From Streptomyces mirabilis (lineage in GTDB: Bacteria > Actinomycetota > Actinomycetes > Streptomycetales > Streptomycetaceae): a stretch of DNA of 64,000 nucleotides. The translations under genes and the position numbers were made by a program. The notes below the pieces were generated by a model. That model saw only the letters and a program-made list of their open reading frames with translations. It searched no databases and was not told the DNA's origin. The DNA is taken from the NCBI RefSeq assembly GCF_039503195.1, contig NZ_JBCJKP010000001.1, forward strand, positions 10,230,001 to 10,294,000, given 5' to 3'. This document shows positions 1 through 9,299 of the stretch, one piece after another; within the stretch, counting starts at the first letter, position 1; every line of letters starts with the position of its first letter.

Positions 1-1969
1 GCACGGCTTCGAGGACCTCCTGCAGGTCGTCGTGCTCGGCGGCGAAGCGGTGGATGAGGGCCTCGGTGGTGGGCTCCAGGGCAGGCCGGCTCTTCCGGCC
101 GGCGCGCAGGGCGCGCAGTGCGTTGAGGATGACAGCGACGTCGATGCCCTCCTGGAGCAGGGCACCAGGGGCCGGCGGCAGCATGCCGAAGGCGGCCACG
201 GCCATCGCGGCGAGCGACATCAGCATGCCGCCGAGCGCGCTCTGCACCGCGATGCGCCGGGCCCGTACGGCGATGGTGACGGCGTCGGCGAGGCGCTCCA
301 CCCGATCGGTGGTCAGCACGATGTCCGCGGCTTGGGCGGAGGCGCTGGAGCCGCGGGCCCCCATGGCGACGCCGACGTCCGCGGCGGCGAGGGCGGGAGC
401 GTCATTGACGCCGTCACCGACCATGACGGTCACGGCGCGGGCGCGTTCGGCGCGCACGGCCGCGACCTTGGCGGCGGGGGTGAGGTGGGCGTGGACGGCG
501 TCGAGGCCGAGCACCACGGCCACTTCGTGGGCGGGTTCCGTGCGGTCGCCGGTGAGCATCACCAGCCGTCGGATGCCCGCCGCGCGCAGTCGGCGCAGGG
601 TCCGGGGAGCGTCGGGGCGCAGTGGGTCGCGCAGCAGTACGGCGCCGGCGAGGCGGCCGTCGGCGGTCAGCCAGGCGACGGCCGCGCCGTCGAGCACGGC
701 ACGGTTGTCGACGGCGCGTGCCCATGTCGGGTCCCCCGCGCCGACGCCGTGGCGGCCGACGGCGAGGTGGTGTCCCTCGACGGTGCCGGTGGCGCCCAGG
801 CCGGGCTCCTCGGTGACGTCCACGGGCATGGAGAGTTCCAGACCCCGCGCCTGAGCGGCGTCGACCAGGGCATGAGCCAGGACGTGCGGTGAGAGCTGAT
901 CGAGCGAGGCCGTCAGCCGCAGGACCTCCGTCGGCTCCCGGCCCGGTGCGGCGACGACGTCGAGCACCCGTGGGCGGCCGGACGTCAGGGTGCCGGTCTT
1001 GTCCAACAGCAGGGTGTGGGCCCGGCCGAGGCTCTCCAGGGCGCCGCCGTCGCGGACGACCACGCCGTAGCGGGAGGCCCGGGACAGGCCGGAGACGATC
1101 GCCACGGGCGCGGCGAGCAGCAGTGGGCACGGGGTGGCGACCACCAGGACCGCGACGGCCCGCACCGCGGAACCGCTGACCCACCAGGCCAGGCCCGCCA
1201 CAGCCACCGACAGCGGCAGGAACCAGGCGGCGTACCGGTCCGCGAGCCGGACCACGGGCGCGGACTCGGCACCGGCCTGCTGCGCCAGCCGGACGATCTC
1301 CGCATAGGTGCTGTCCTGCTCGGTGGCGGTGGCCCGCAACTCGAACGCGCCGCCCGCGTTGACCACACCGCTGCGCACCCGCTCGCCGTCGGCACGCTCG
1401 ACCTGCTGGGACTCCCCGGTGAGCACCGACTCGTCGAGCACGGCCGTGGCGCCGACGACCCGACCGTCGACCGGGACCACCTCGCCCGGACCGACGACCA
1501 CCAGGTCACCGACCGCGACCTCGGCGAGAGACACCTCCCTGACCACGTCGAGGGTCCGGACGCGGGCGGAGCGCGGCGCATGTTCCAGCAGCGCGCGCAG
1601 ATCGTGCGAGGCACGCCGCTGAGCCGCGGCCTCCAGAGTCCGTCCGGAGGCCAGCATGAGCGCGATCAGTGCCCCGGCCAGGTACTCCCGCACCGCCAGG
1701 GTCCCGCCGAGTGCCAGGACCGCGATGAGATCCACGCCAGCGTGTCCCCGGTGCAGCGCGGCCAGTACCCAGATGACGGCGGGCACGACAGCGATCACGG
1801 TGCCCAGACCCCAGCACAGGTCGGCGATGTCGGGCGCACCGGCGAGCCAGGCGATGCCACCGGCGGTCAGGGCGCCGGCGGTGGCCGCCAGCAGCAGTGG
1901 TTCGAAGCGTCGGCCGGAGAGCAGGGTGGCGGGGCGGCGGAACAGTTCCCACGGGATGCGCCGGTCCAT
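1..1969 (-). CDS. Heavy-metal (P1B-type) cation-transporting P-type ATPase, 3' end outside window
   Basis: This is an ATP-driven membrane pump for transition-metal ions. The ATG at 1969 opens a reading frame that stays open to the window edge, giving 656 visible residues. Four hydrophobic segments come first and there is no N-terminal heavy-metal-binding domain. The actuator motif LTGES, the ion-path motif TPCP in place of the commoner CPC, the phosphorylation motif DKTGTLT and the hinge GDGVNDAPAL follow in the expected order. Near the edge comes QEGIDVAVILNALRAL, typical of the last helix of P1B pumps, so little is missing. TPC-type pumps have uncertain metal specificity, so I do not name an ion. 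The gene is divergent from the DoxX-like gene at 2300. A GGGACGAACGGCCC box lies 81 bases upstream of its start, suggesting control by the dormancy regulator. Confidence 0.88.
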   Translation of the reverse strand, partial: MDRRIPWELFRRPATLLSGRRFEPLLLAATAGALTAGGIAWLAGAPDIADLCWGLGTVIAVVPAVIWVLAALHRGHAGVDLIAVLALGGTLAVREYLAGALIALMLASGRTLEAAAQRRASHDLRALLEHAPRSARVRTLDVVREVSLAEVAVGDLVVVGPGEVVPVDGRVVGATAVLDESVLTGESQQVERADGERVRSGVVNAGGAFELRATATEQDSTYAEIVRLAQQAGAESAPVVRLADRYAAWFLPLSVAVAGLAWWVSGSAVRAVAVLVVATPCPLLLAAPVAIVSGLSRASRYGVVVRDGGALESLGRAHTLLLDKTGTLTSGRPRVLDVVAAPGREPTEVLRLTASLDQLSPHVLAHALVDAAQARGLELSMPVDVTEEPGLGATGTVEGHHLAVGRHGVGAGDPTWARAVDNRAVLDGAAVAWLTADGRLAGAVLLRDPLRPDAPRTLRRLRAAGIRRLVMLTGDRTEPAHEVAVVLGLDAVHAHLTPAAKVAAVRAERARAVTVMVGDGVNDAPALAAADVGVAMGARGSSASAQAADIVLTTDRVERLADAVTIAVRARRIAVQSALGGMLMSLAAMAVAAFGMLPPAPGALLQEGIDVAVILNALRALRAGRKSRPALEPTTEALIHRFAAEHDDLQEVLEAV

Positions 1970-2049
1970 GGTGTGCCCTCGAATCTCGCGGCGGGTGATT
2001 GCTGATGCCCTCCCTCTCCATCACACCGCTGAGACCGCGCGTTCGGCAG

Positions 2050-2063
2050 GGGACGAACGGCCC
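2050..2063. promoter_or_regulatory. DevR/OsdR-like operator, single box (GGGACGAACGGCCC)
   Basis: This is a 14/14 match to the shared pattern GGGNCNNNNGNCCC, 81 bases upstream of the metal ATPase start. The 330-base gap 1970-2299 between the divergent genes holds this box and the pair at 2179-2214. I see no gene in the gap. Confidence 0.6.
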
Positions 2064-2178
2064 CCGTCCGCGCGACCGTGCGGACAGGTGAGCCACGACG
2101 TGGGGCGACTGCCCGGGGCGCTTGCGCGCCCAGTGCCGCCGAGATCCCGTACGGCAAGCCCGACAGCCCCCGCAGGCA

Positions 2179-2214
2179 GGGCCGTTCGGCCCCCCGGTCG
2201 CGGCCCTTCGGCAC
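2179..2214. promoter_or_regulatory. DevR/OsdR-like operator, perfect box plus degenerate second box
   Basis: GGGCCGTTCGGCCC at 2179-2192 is a perfect palindrome apart from its central TT. A weaker copy (CGGCCCTTCGGCAC) begins 22 bases later at 2201. The pair lies about 90-120 bases upstream of the DoxX-like start at 2300. Confidence 0.65.
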
Positions 2215-2299
2215 CCGGTGCCGCCCGTCCCGCGCCACCAGAGTGGTCGCTGTCGGGCACTGGTTCGACACTCTCCGATTCCCCGAAGGGATCACCACC

Positions 2300-2929
2300 A
2301 TGGCCGTGCACGAGCACCCTCACCGGAGCCCGGGGTTCCACCTGCCGTCCTTCCGCAGGAACCGGGCCGCGTCCACCTCTGAGTCCGCCGTGTCGGCGAG
2401 CACCGACACGCACACCCTGCGGGCCTACTCCTTCGCCTCGCTGCGTCTGCTCACCGGATTCGTCTTCCTGTGGGCCTTCCTCGACAAGACCTTCGGGTTC
2501 GGCTACGCCACCCCCTCCGGCAAGGGCTGGATCGACGGCGGCTCGCCGACCAAGGGCTTCCTCAGCGGCGTCGCCGCAGGGCCGATGGAGTCCACCTTCC
2601 ACTCCTGGGCGGGCGACACCTGGGCGGACTGGCTGTTCATGGCCGGACTGCTCGGCATCGGGCTCGCCCTGATCGGCGGGATCGCGCTGCGGCTGGCCGC
2701 GGTGGCGGGCACCGCGATGATGGCGCTGATGTGGGTCGCCGAGTGGCCGCCCGCCAAGCACCTGTCCGACGGAACGGCGAGCATGTCCACCAACCCGTTC
2801 GCGGACTACCACCTCGTCTACGCCGTCGTCCTCATCGCGCTGGCACTGGCCGCCGCCGGCGACACCCTGGGCGTCGGCAAGCTCTGGGCCAAGCTGCCGG
2901 TCGTCCGTGACCACGGCTGGCTGCGCTGA
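2300..2929 (+). CDS. DoxX-like integral membrane protein
   Basis: This 209-residue membrane protein has about four hydrophobic helices: SLRLLTGFVFLWAFLDKTFG, LFMAGLLGIGLALIGGIALR, AAVAGTAMMALMWVAEWPP, and a last one near YHLVYAVVLIALALAA. The pattern and the HLVYA...GDTLGVG ending resemble DoxX/thiosulfate-quinone-reductase-like proteins, which are often found in redox-stress loci. The ATG at 2300 is chosen because the frame upstream of it lacks membrane-protein character and runs through the operator pair at 2179-2214. The ribosome binding site (GAAGGG, 2284-2289) is modest. The substrate is unknown. A strong hairpin directly follows the stop codon, so it is probably transcribed alone. Confidence 0.8.
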   Translation: MAVHEHPHRSPGFHLPSFRRNRAASTSESAVSASTDTHTLRAYSFASLRLLTGFVFLWAFLDKTFGFGYATPSGKGWIDGGSPTKGFLSGVAAGPMESTFHSWAGDTWADWLFMAGLLGIGLALIGGIALRLAAVAGTAMMALMWVAEWPPAKHLSDGTASMSTNPFADYHLVYAVVLIALALAAAGDTLGVGKLWAKLPVVRDHGWLR

Positions 2930-2937
2930 CCGCGGAA

Positions 2938-2970
2938 GGGAGGGCGGCACCCGGAAAGGGCCGCCCTCCC
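2938..2970 (+). terminator. Hairpin terminator after DoxX-like gene
   Basis: GGGAGGGCGGC at 2938-2948 pairs perfectly with GCCGCCCTCCC at 2960-2970 across an 11-base loop. It starts 9 bases after the stop codon of the DoxX-like gene. There is no U tract, as is usual for Streptomyces hairpins. Confidence 0.65.
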
Positions 2971-2992
2971 ACGCCCGCCCCGCGGATCCATA

Positions 2993-3026
2993 GGGCCGAT
3001 CGGCCCCTTCCGGGGACCTGCGGCCC
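2993..3026. promoter_or_regulatory. Tandem DevR/OsdR-like operator upstream of USP
   Basis: Two full matches, GGGCCGATCGGCCC (2993-3006) and GGGACCTGCGGCCC (3013-3026), start exactly 20 bases apart. They end 73 bases before the USP start at 3100. The second box is identical to the one at 26505-26518, which sits in the same position before another USP gene. Confidence 0.75.
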
Positions 3027-3099
3027 CTGCACCGCGAACCCCCACGACACGACGCTGGAACCGGGTCCTCGCGGTCCCGGTTCAGGAGGTGGAGAGCAC

Positions 3100-3981
3100 A
3101 TGCCCCGCACCGTCACCGTAGGTCTCGACGGCTCGCCCGAGAGTCGTGCCGCCGCCGACTGGGCGGCCCGTGAGGCGAAGCTGCGCGGACTGCCGTTGAA
3201 GCTGGTCAACGTCTGGGAGCCGGTACCGGAGCCGATCGCCCAGGCCCCGCTGCTCGGCCCCGAGACCCACCAGCACTGGAGCGAGCGGATACCGCGTGAA
3301 GCGGCCGAGGAACTGCGGGCGGCCCACCCGGAGGTCGACGTGCTCATCAAGCAGGTCACCGGCCGGCCGGCCGAGGTACTGACCGACGCCGCGAAGGACG
3401 CCGAACCGCTGGTGCTCGGATCCCGTGGCCTGAGCGGCGTGGGTGGATTCATGGTCGGCTCCGTCGGCCTGGCCGTGGTGGCGCACGCCGAGTGTCCGGT
3501 CGTCCTCGTACGGGCCGAAGGAGACACCTCGGGCACCGACTCCACCCTCCCGCCCTCCCGGCCCGTCGTACTCGGCCTCGACACCAGGGCTCCTGACGAC
3601 ACCCTGATCGGCTTCGCCTTCGAGGCGGCCGTCCTGCACGGCGCCTCCCTGCGCGTCGTCCACGGCTGGAACGAGCCGCCCTACATCGCGTACGGCCTGC
3701 CCCCGGACCTGGAACTGAACGCCCGGCTCGGCGCTGAGGAGGCCGCCGCCGTGAGCGAGGTGCTGCGGCCGTGGCGGCAGAAGTTCCCGACGGTGGACGT
3801 CGTCGAGGACTCCCTCTCCGGGAAGGCGGCCGACCACCTCGTGGACGCCTCCGCAGAGGCCTCCCTGGTCGTCGTCGGCCGCCGTATCCGCCGTTCCCCG
3901 CTCGGCGCCCACATAGGGCCCGTCACCCACGCCGTACTGCACCACGCCACCGCCCCCGTCGCCGTGGTCCCGCACGACTGA
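3100..3981 (+). CDS. Universal stress protein, two USP domains
   Basis: This 293-residue tandem USP is a cytoplasmic nucleotide-binding stress protein whose exact role is unknown for most family members. Domain 1 (about 1-145) starts TVTVGLDGSPES and carries the ATP-binding glycine loop GSRGLSGVGGFMVGSVG. Domain 2 (about 155-293) starts VVLGLDTRAPDD and ends in the motif HHATAPVAVVPHD, with a GRR...G.H.G variant of the loop. The ATG at 3100 follows CAGGAGG, and the tandem operator lies just upstream. It belongs to subtype A here (VGLDGS..., ...VAVVPHD), together with the genes at 22607, 26578 and 57923. The alcohol dehydrogenase follows after 68 bases, so the two may be cotranscribed. Confidence 0.92.
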   Translation: MPRTVTVGLDGSPESRAAADWAAREAKLRGLPLKLVNVWEPVPEPIAQAPLLGPETHQHWSERIPREAAEELRAAHPEVDVLIKQVTGRPAEVLTDAAKDAEPLVLGSRGLSGVGGFMVGSVGLAVVAHAECPVVLVRAEGDTSGTDSTLPPSRPVVLGLDTRAPDDTLIGFAFEAAVLHGASLRVVHGWNEPPYIAYGLPPDLELNARLGAEEAAAVSEVLRPWRQKFPTVDVVEDSLSGKAADHLVDASAEASLVVVGRRIRRSPLGAHIGPVTHAVLHHATAPVAVVPHD

Positions 3982-4049
3982 CGCCCGGCACAACTGATCA
4001 CCCGGCACGACTCACCACCAGACGCGTCACCATCCGAGGAGAGACCCCC

Positions 4050-5072
4050 ATGAAAGCGGCAGTCGTACGAGCGTTCGGTGAACCCCTGGTCATAGAGGAG
4101 CGTCCCGACCCCGAGCCCGGCCCCGGCCAGGTCCGCATCCGGGTGGAGGCCTCCGGGCTGTGCCACACCGACATCCACGCCGCGCACGGCGACTGGCCGG
4201 TGAAGCCGAACCCGCCCTTCGTCCCCGGCCACGAGGGCGTGGGGCTCGTCGAGGCGCTCGGCGACGGCGTCACGCACCTCACGCTCGGCCAGCGCGTCGC
4301 GGTGCCCTGGCTCGGCTCGGCCTGCGGACGGTGCGAGCACTGCCTGTCCGGCTGGGAGACGCTCTGCGAGCAGCAGGTCAACACCGGATACGGGTGCGAC
4401 GGCGGCTACGCCGAGAAGATGCTCGCCCGGGCCGACTTCGCCCAGCCGGTGCCCGACGGGATCTCCCCGCTCGACGCCGCCCCGCTCACCTGCGCCGGGG
4501 TCACGACGTACAAGGCGCTCAAGGTCGCCGGTGTCGGCCCCGCCCAGCTGGTCGCCATCTCGGGCGTCGGCGGACTGGGCCATCTGGCGGTCCAGTACGC
4601 GAAGATCGCCGGGGCGACGGTGGCGGCGATCGACGTCACCGACGAGAAACTCGAACTCGCCTCGGAACTCGGCGCCGACTTCGTCATCGACGCCCGCACG
4701 CACGACCCGGCCGAGGTGCTCAAGCGGTTCGGCGGCGCGCACGCGGCGATCGCGCTCGCGGTGAACGAGGCCGCGTTCGCCGCGGTGTACGGAGGACTCC
4801 GGCGCGGCGGGAAGCTCGTGATGGTGGCACTGCCCGCGCACGGCGCCATCAAGGTCCCGATCTTCGACACCGTACTGAACGGCACGTCGGTGATCGGCTC
4901 GATCGTGGGTACCCGGCAGGACCTCGCCGAGGTCTTCGAGCTGCACGCGGCCGGCCGCACCCGGGTCATCCGTGAGTCCCGGCCCCTCGTCTCCGTCAAC
5001 GAGTCCATCGACGCGGTGCTGCACGGTCAGGTCAAGGCCCGGATCGTCTTCGACTTCGGTGAAGGACGGTGA
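4050..5072 (+). CDS. Zinc-dependent alcohol dehydrogenase (AdhP/AdhA-like, MDR family)
   Basis: This 340-residue medium-chain dehydrogenase interconverts primary alcohols and aldehydes with NAD(H). The catalytic zinc ligands are visible as GLCHTDIH (Cys38) and PGHEGVG (His60). The structural zinc is bound by the four cysteines of SACGRCEHCLSGWETLC. The Rossmann glycine motif is ISGVGGLGHLAVQYAK, followed by AIDVTDEKL, whose acidic residue favours NAD. ATG 4050 follows GAGGAGAG. The stop overlaps the GTG of the next USP gene (GTGA), so the two are translationally coupled. Under oxygen limitation such an enzyme can dispose of NADH through acetaldehyde, which fits the acetyl-group metabolism encoded nearby. 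The substrate cannot be assigned from sequence alone. Confidence 0.9.
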   Translation: MKAAVVRAFGEPLVIEERPDPEPGPGQVRIRVEASGLCHTDIHAAHGDWPVKPNPPFVPGHEGVGLVEALGDGVTHLTLGQRVAVPWLGSACGRCEHCLSGWETLCEQQVNTGYGCDGGYAEKMLARADFAQPVPDGISPLDAAPLTCAGVTTYKALKVAGVGPAQLVAISGVGGLGHLAVQYAKIAGATVAAIDVTDEKLELASELGADFVIDARTHDPAEVLKRFGGAHAAIALAVNEAAFAAVYGGLRRGGKLVMVALPAHGAIKVPIFDTVLNGTSVIGSIVGTRQDLAEVFELHAAGRTRVIRESRPLVSVNESIDAVLHGQVKARIVFDFGEGR

Positions 5073-5959
5073 GCGCGGTGGAGCTGCCCCTGGTCGTGGG
5101 CGTCGACGGCTCGGAGCCCAGCCTGCGCGCCGTGGACTGGGCGACGGACGAGGCCGCCCTGCGCGGCGTACCGCTGCGCCTGGTGTACGCCTCGCTGTGG
5201 GAGCGCTACGAGGGCGCCGCGCTCGCCGAGGGCGTCGGCAGGCCCTCGGAGCAGGTGATGGCCGACGACGTCGTCGAGGCCGCCGCGCGACGGGCCCACG
5301 GCCGGGCCCCCGAGGTGAAGGTCACCACTGACGTCCTGCCCGACGACGCGGCGAGCGTGCTGCTGAACGAGGCGCACACCGCCACCGCGCTGGTCGTCGG
5401 GTCGCGCGGCCGCAGCGGCCTCGCCGAACTCCTGCTCGGCTCGGTCAGCGTCACGGTCGCCGGCCGCGCCGCGTGCCCGGTGATCGTGCTGCGTGGCAAC
5501 CAGGACAACCAGGCAAGGGCCGGGACGCACCGGCGCGTGGTCCTCGGAGTCGGGGAGGGCCCGCACGCCGCGGAGGTCACACGGTTCGCCTTCGAGGAGG
5601 CCGAGACCCGCAAGGCCGCCCTGGACGCCGTACGGGCCTGGCGTTGCCCGACGTACGAGAGCACCGACCACCCCCTGCTCGCGGGCGAACCGGCCCGCTT
5701 GCACGAGCAGCGGGCGGCGGAGATCCTGGACTCGGCCCTGAGCAAGGCCGCGGCCGAGCATCCCGCTGTGGCCCTGCGCCGCAGAACCGCCGAGGGCAGC
5801 GCCCGCCGGATCCTGCTGGACGCCTCGGACGACGCCGACCTGCTGGTCGTCGGAGTCCGGCGCCACCACGGACTCGCCGGACTCCAGCTCGGCCGGGTCG
5901 CCCACACGCTCCTGCACCACTCCGCCTGCCCGGTCGCCGTCGTGCCGCAACGGGGATGA
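5069..5959 (+). CDS. Universal stress protein, two USP domains
   Basis: This 296-residue tandem USP begins VELPLVVGVDGSEPSLRAVD. Domain 1 carries the nucleotide loop GSRGRSGLAELLLGSVS. Domain 2 runs from about residue 150 (RRVVLGVGEG) to the end (HHSACPVAVVPQRG). The GTG at 5069 overlaps the dehydrogenase stop codon as GTGA. A second GTG three codons later (5078) would match the start inferred for paralogues and is also possible. This is subtype B of the window's USPs, like 27796, 41252 and 58893, and it pairs with the subtype A gene at 3100. It converges on the PPK2 gene, with only five bases between stop codons. Confidence 0.9.
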   Translation: MSAVELPLVVGVDGSEPSLRAVDWATDEAALRGVPLRLVYASLWERYEGAALAEGVGRPSEQVMADDVVEAAARRAHGRAPEVKVTTDVLPDDAASVLLNEAHTATALVVGSRGRSGLAELLLGSVSVTVAGRAACPVIVLRGNQDNQARAGTHRRVVLGVGEGPHAAEVTRFAFEEAETRKAALDAVRAWRCPTYESTDHPLLAGEPARLHEQRAAEILDSALSKAAAEHPAVALRRRTAEGSARRILLDASDDADLLVVGVRRHHGLAGLQLGRVAHTLLHHSACPVAVVPQRG

Positions 5960-5964
5960 GCGAC

Positions 5965-6768
5965 TCAGAGGGTCGCCGCGTGGTCGGGGACGTACGTCTG
6001 CAGATCGCGCGGCGGGCGCACATAGCCCGTCGACGGCGGCCGGGGCGGCAGTTTGAGAACCGGTGGCTTCACCTCGTGGTACGGAACGGAGCCCAGCAGG
6101 TGGGCGATCATGTTCAGGCGGGCCCGGCGCTTGTCGTCGCTCTCCACGATGTACCACGGCGCCTCCGAGACGTCCGTGTGCACCAGCATCTCGTCCTTGG
6201 CCCGGGAGTACGCCTCCCAGCGGGTGATCGACTCCAGGTCGATCGGCGACAGCTTCCAGCGCCGCGTCGGATCCTTCAGCCGGCGCCGGAACCGCCTCTG
6301 CTGCTCCGCGTCGCTCACCGAGAACCAGTACTTGCGCAGCAGGATCCCCTCCTCGACGAGCATTCGCTCGAAGATCGGGCACTGGCGAAGAAAGAGCTGG
6401 TGCTCCTCCTTCGTGCAGAAGCCCATCACCTGCTCGACGCCGGCGCGGTTGTACCAGCTCCGGTCGAACAGCACGATCTCCCCGGCGGCGGGCAGATGCT
6501 CGACGTACCGCTGGAAGTACCACTGGGTGCGCTGGCGCTCGGTCGGCTTGGGCAGTGCCACGGTCCGTGCGACGCGCGGGTTGAGGAGCTCCGACACCCG
6601 TTTGATCGTGCTGCCCTTGCCCGCCGCGTCCCGGCCCTCGAAGATCACCACGAGGCGGGCGCCCTCGGTACGCACCCACTCCTGAAGCTTCACCAGCTCC
6701 GTCTGCAGGCGCAGCAGCTCCCGCTCGTACACCGCAATCGGCACCTTCGCCGTCTTCTCGCCGGCCAT
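5965..6768 (-). CDS. ppk2: Polyphosphate kinase 2 family protein
   Basis: This 267-residue PPK2 enzyme uses polyphosphate to phosphorylate nucleoside diphosphates (or monophosphates in some classes) and so regenerates ATP or GTP. The Walker A motif FEGRDAAGKGS and the Walker B/lid motif FDRSWYNRAGVE are intact, as are the family blocks QWYFQRYV and WKLSPIDLES. Its single-domain length fits class I (NDP kinase) enzymes. ATG 6768 is chosen for its strong GGAGGAGG site. The 83-base gap to the divergent phosphoketolase gene (6852) must hold both promoters, and I see no clear operator box there. Its place beside PPDK- and phosphoketolase-type genes suggests energy salvage during respiratory arrest. 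Confidence 0.92.
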   Translation of the reverse strand: MAGEKTAKVPIAVYERELLRLQTELVKLQEWVRTEGARLVVIFEGRDAAGKGSTIKRVSELLNPRVARTVALPKPTERQRTQWYFQRYVEHLPAAGEIVLFDRSWYNRAGVEQVMGFCTKEEHQLFLRQCPIFERMLVEEGILLRKYWFSVSDAEQQRRFRRRLKDPTRRWKLSPIDLESITRWEAYSRAKDEMLVHTDVSEAPWYIVESDDKRRARLNMIAHLLGSVPYHEVKPPVLKLPPRPPSTGYVRPPRDLQTYVPDHAATL

Positions 6769-6851
6769 GCCGCCTCCTCCGCTCGATCCGCACACCGATG
6801 CCCGCCCCGCGAAACGCCCCGTGACGCACCTCGATGACTTACGGAGTCACC

Positions 6852-9251
6852 ATGCCCAAGGCCGAACAGCTCAAGGTCGAACACCAGGACAGCACCGTAC
6901 TGACCGACGAGGAACTGCGCACCCTGGACGCCCACTGGCGAGCCGCCAACTACCTTGCCGTGGGCCAGATCTACCTGCTCGCGAACCCGCTGCTGACCGA
7001 ACCCCTGACCTCCGCGCACATCAAGCCGCGGCTGCTCGGCCACTGGGGCACCTCACCGGGCCTCAACCTGGTGCACACGCACCTCAACCGGGTGATCAAG
7101 GCCCGTGGTCTGGACGCGTTGTGTGTGTGGGGGCCCGGACACGGCGGGCCCGCGGTCCTCGCCAACTCCTGGCTGGAGGGGACCTACAGCGAGACGTATC
7201 CGAACGTCTCGCGGGACGCGGCCGGGATGGAGCGGCTGTTCCGGCAGTTCTCGTTCCCCGGCGGGGTGCCCAGCCATGTCGCGCCCGAGACCCCGGGCTC
7301 GATCCACGAGGGCGGTGAGCTCGGCTACTCGCTGGCGCACGCCTACGGGGCCGCGTTCGACAACCCGGACCTGCTGGTCGCCTGTGTCATCGGTGACGGC
7401 GAGGCGGAGACGGGGCCGCTGGCCGCGTCCTGGCACTCCAACAAGTTCCTCGACCCGGTCCACGACGGCGCCGTGCTGCCGATCCTGCACCTCAACGGCT
7501 ACAAGATCGCCAACCCGACGGTCCTGTCCCGGATCCCGGAGGCCGAACTCGACGAACTGCTGCGCGGCTACGGCCACGACCCGATCCACGTCGCCGGCGA
7601 CGACCCGCACGAGGTCCACCGCGCGATGGCGGACGCGTTCGACCGGGCCCTGGACAGCATCGCGCTGATGCAGCGCACCGCCCGCGAGGACGGCGTGCCC
7701 GAGCGGGTGCGCTGGCCCGTGATCGTGCTGCGCACCCCGAAGGGCTGGACGGGACCGGCGGAGGTCGACGGCGTGCCCGTCGAGGGCACCTGGCGCGCCC
7801 ACCAGGTACCGCTGGCCGCGGTCCGCGAAAACCCGGAACACCTGCGGCAGTTGGAGGCCTGGCTGCGCTCGTACCGTCCCGAGGAACTCTTCGACGCCGA
7901 GGGGCGCCCCGTCGCCGACGTCCTCGCCTGCGTACCCGACGGCTCGAAGCGGCTCGGTGCCACCCCGCACGCCAACGGTGGTCTGCTCGTCCGTGATCTG
8001 CCCATCCCGTCCCTCGACCGCTACGCCGTTCCCGTCGACAAACCGGGCGCCACCCTGCACGAGCCCACCCGGGTACTCGGCGACCTCCTGGAACAGGTCA
8101 TGAAGGACACCTCCCACCGCCGGGACTTCCGCCTGGTGGGCCCCGACGAGACCGCCTCCAACCGGCTGGGAGCCGTCTTCGGCGCCACCGGCAAGGCCTG
8201 GCAGGCGCAGACCCTCCAGGTGGACGAGCACCTGGACCGGCACGGCCGCGTCATGGAGATCCTCTCCGAACACACCTGCCAGGGCTGGCTGGAGGGCTAC
8301 ACGCTGACCGGCCGGCATGGATTGTTCTCCTGCTACGAGGCGTTCGTGCACATCGTCGACTCGATGGTCAACCAGCACATCAAGTGGCTCAAGACGTCGA
8401 GGGAACTGGCGTGGCGTGCCCCGATCGCGTCCCTCAACTACCTGCTCACCTCGCACGTCTGGCGTCAGGACCACAACGGCTTCTCGCACCAGGACCCCGG
8501 CTTCGTCGACCACGTCCTCAACAAGAGCCCCGAGGTCGTACGGGTCTATCTGCCGCCGGACGCCAATACCCTTCTCTCGGTGGCGGACCACGTCCTGCGC
8601 AGCCGCGACTACGTCAACGTCGTCGTCGCGGGCAAGCAGCCCTGCTTCGACTGGCTCTCCATGGACCAGGCCCGCGCCCACTGCGCCCGTGGGGCCGGGA
8701 TCTGGGAGTGGGCGGGCTCGGTGAACGGAGACCGTGAACCGGACGTCGTCCTCGCCTGCGCGGGTGACGTGCCCACCCAGGAGATCCTGGCCGCCTCCGA
8801 CCTGCTCCGCCGCCATCTGCCGGAGCTCGCCGTCCGCGTCGTCAACGTCGTCGACATGACCCGGCTGCTGCCCCGCGACGAACACCCGCACGGAATGGCC
8901 GACTTCGAGTACGACGGCCTTTTCACCACCGACAAGCCGGTGATCTTCGCCTACCACGGCTATCCCTGGCTGGTCCACCGGCTCGCCTACCGCCGCACCG
9001 GCCACGCCAACCTGCACGTACGCGGCTACAAGGAGATGGGCACCACCACGACTCCGTTCGACATGGTCGTCCGCAACGACCTCGATCGCTACCGCCTGGT
9101 CATGGACGTGATCGACCGTGTCCCGGGCCTCGGCGTCCGCGCCGCCGCCGTCCGCCAGCAGATGGCCGACGCCCGCACCCGCCACCACGCCTGGATCCGC
9201 GAACACGGCACCGACCTGCCCGAGGTCGCCGACTGGACCTGGACCGGCTGA
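6852..9251 (+). CDS. xfp: Phosphoketolase (xylulose-5-P/fructose-6-P)
   Basis: This 799-residue thiamine-diphosphate enzyme splits xylulose 5-phosphate, and in many members fructose 6-phosphate, with phosphate. The products are acetyl phosphate plus glyceraldehyde 3-phosphate or erythrose 4-phosphate. Typical blocks are [19 protein letters not shown], the ThDP motif [34 protein letters not shown] and [18 protein letters not shown]. The length is normal for the family. ATG 6852 (MPKAEQLK) sits behind a close GGAG; an upstream ATG at 6834 is a less likely start. It heads a carbon operon with GAPDH (48 bases on), HAD mutase and GH65 phosphorylase. No acetate kinase or phosphotransacetylase is present in the window to use the acetyl phosphate. 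Confidence 0.94.
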   Translation: MPKAEQLKVEHQDSTVLTDEELRTLDAHWRAANYLAVGQIYLLANPLLTEPLTSAHIKPRLLGHWGTSPGLNLVHTHLNRVIKARGLDALCVWGPGHGGPAVLANSWLEGTYSETYPNVSRDAAGMERLFRQFSFPGGVPSHVAPETPGSIHEGGELGYSLAHAYGAAFDNPDLLVACVIGDGEAETGPLAASWHSNKFLDPVHDGAVLPILHLNGYKIANPTVLSRIPEAELDELLRGYGHDPIHVAGDDPHEVHRAMADAFDRALDSIALMQRTAREDGVPERVRWPVIVLRTPKGWTGPAEVDGVPVEGTWRAHQVPLAAVRENPEHLRQLEAWLRSYRPEELFDAEGRPVADVLACVPDGSKRLGATPHANGGLLVRDLPIPSLDRYAVPVDKPGATLHEPTRVLGDLLEQVMKDTSHRRDFRLVGPDETASNRLGAVFGATGKAWQAQTLQVDEHLDRHGRVMEILSEHTCQGWLEGYTLTGRHGLFSCYEAFVHIVDSMVNQHIKWLKTSRELAWRAPIASLNYLLTSHVWRQDHNGFSHQDPGFVDHVLNKSPEVVRVYLPPDANTLLSVADHVLRSRDYVNVVVAGKQPCFDWLSMDQARAHCARGAGIWEWAGSVNGDREPDVVLACAGDVPTQEILAASDLLRRHLPELAVRVVNVVDMTRLLPRDEHPHGMADFEYDGLFTTDKPVIFAYHGYPWLVHRLAYRRTGHANLHVRGYKEMGTTTTPFDMVVRNDLDRYRLVMDVIDRVPGLGVRAAAVRQQMADARTRHHAWIREHGTDLPEVADWTWTG

Positions 9252-9299
9252 CCCCCCACCCCGGGCGAAATCCCTCACCCCGCAAAGGAGTTCATCGCC

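Noticed and set aside
2100..2125. Further GGGG..CCC palindromes near the first operators (for example around 2102)
   Set aside because: The spacing between half-sites is wrong (12 instead of 14 positions), so they do not fit the shared box.
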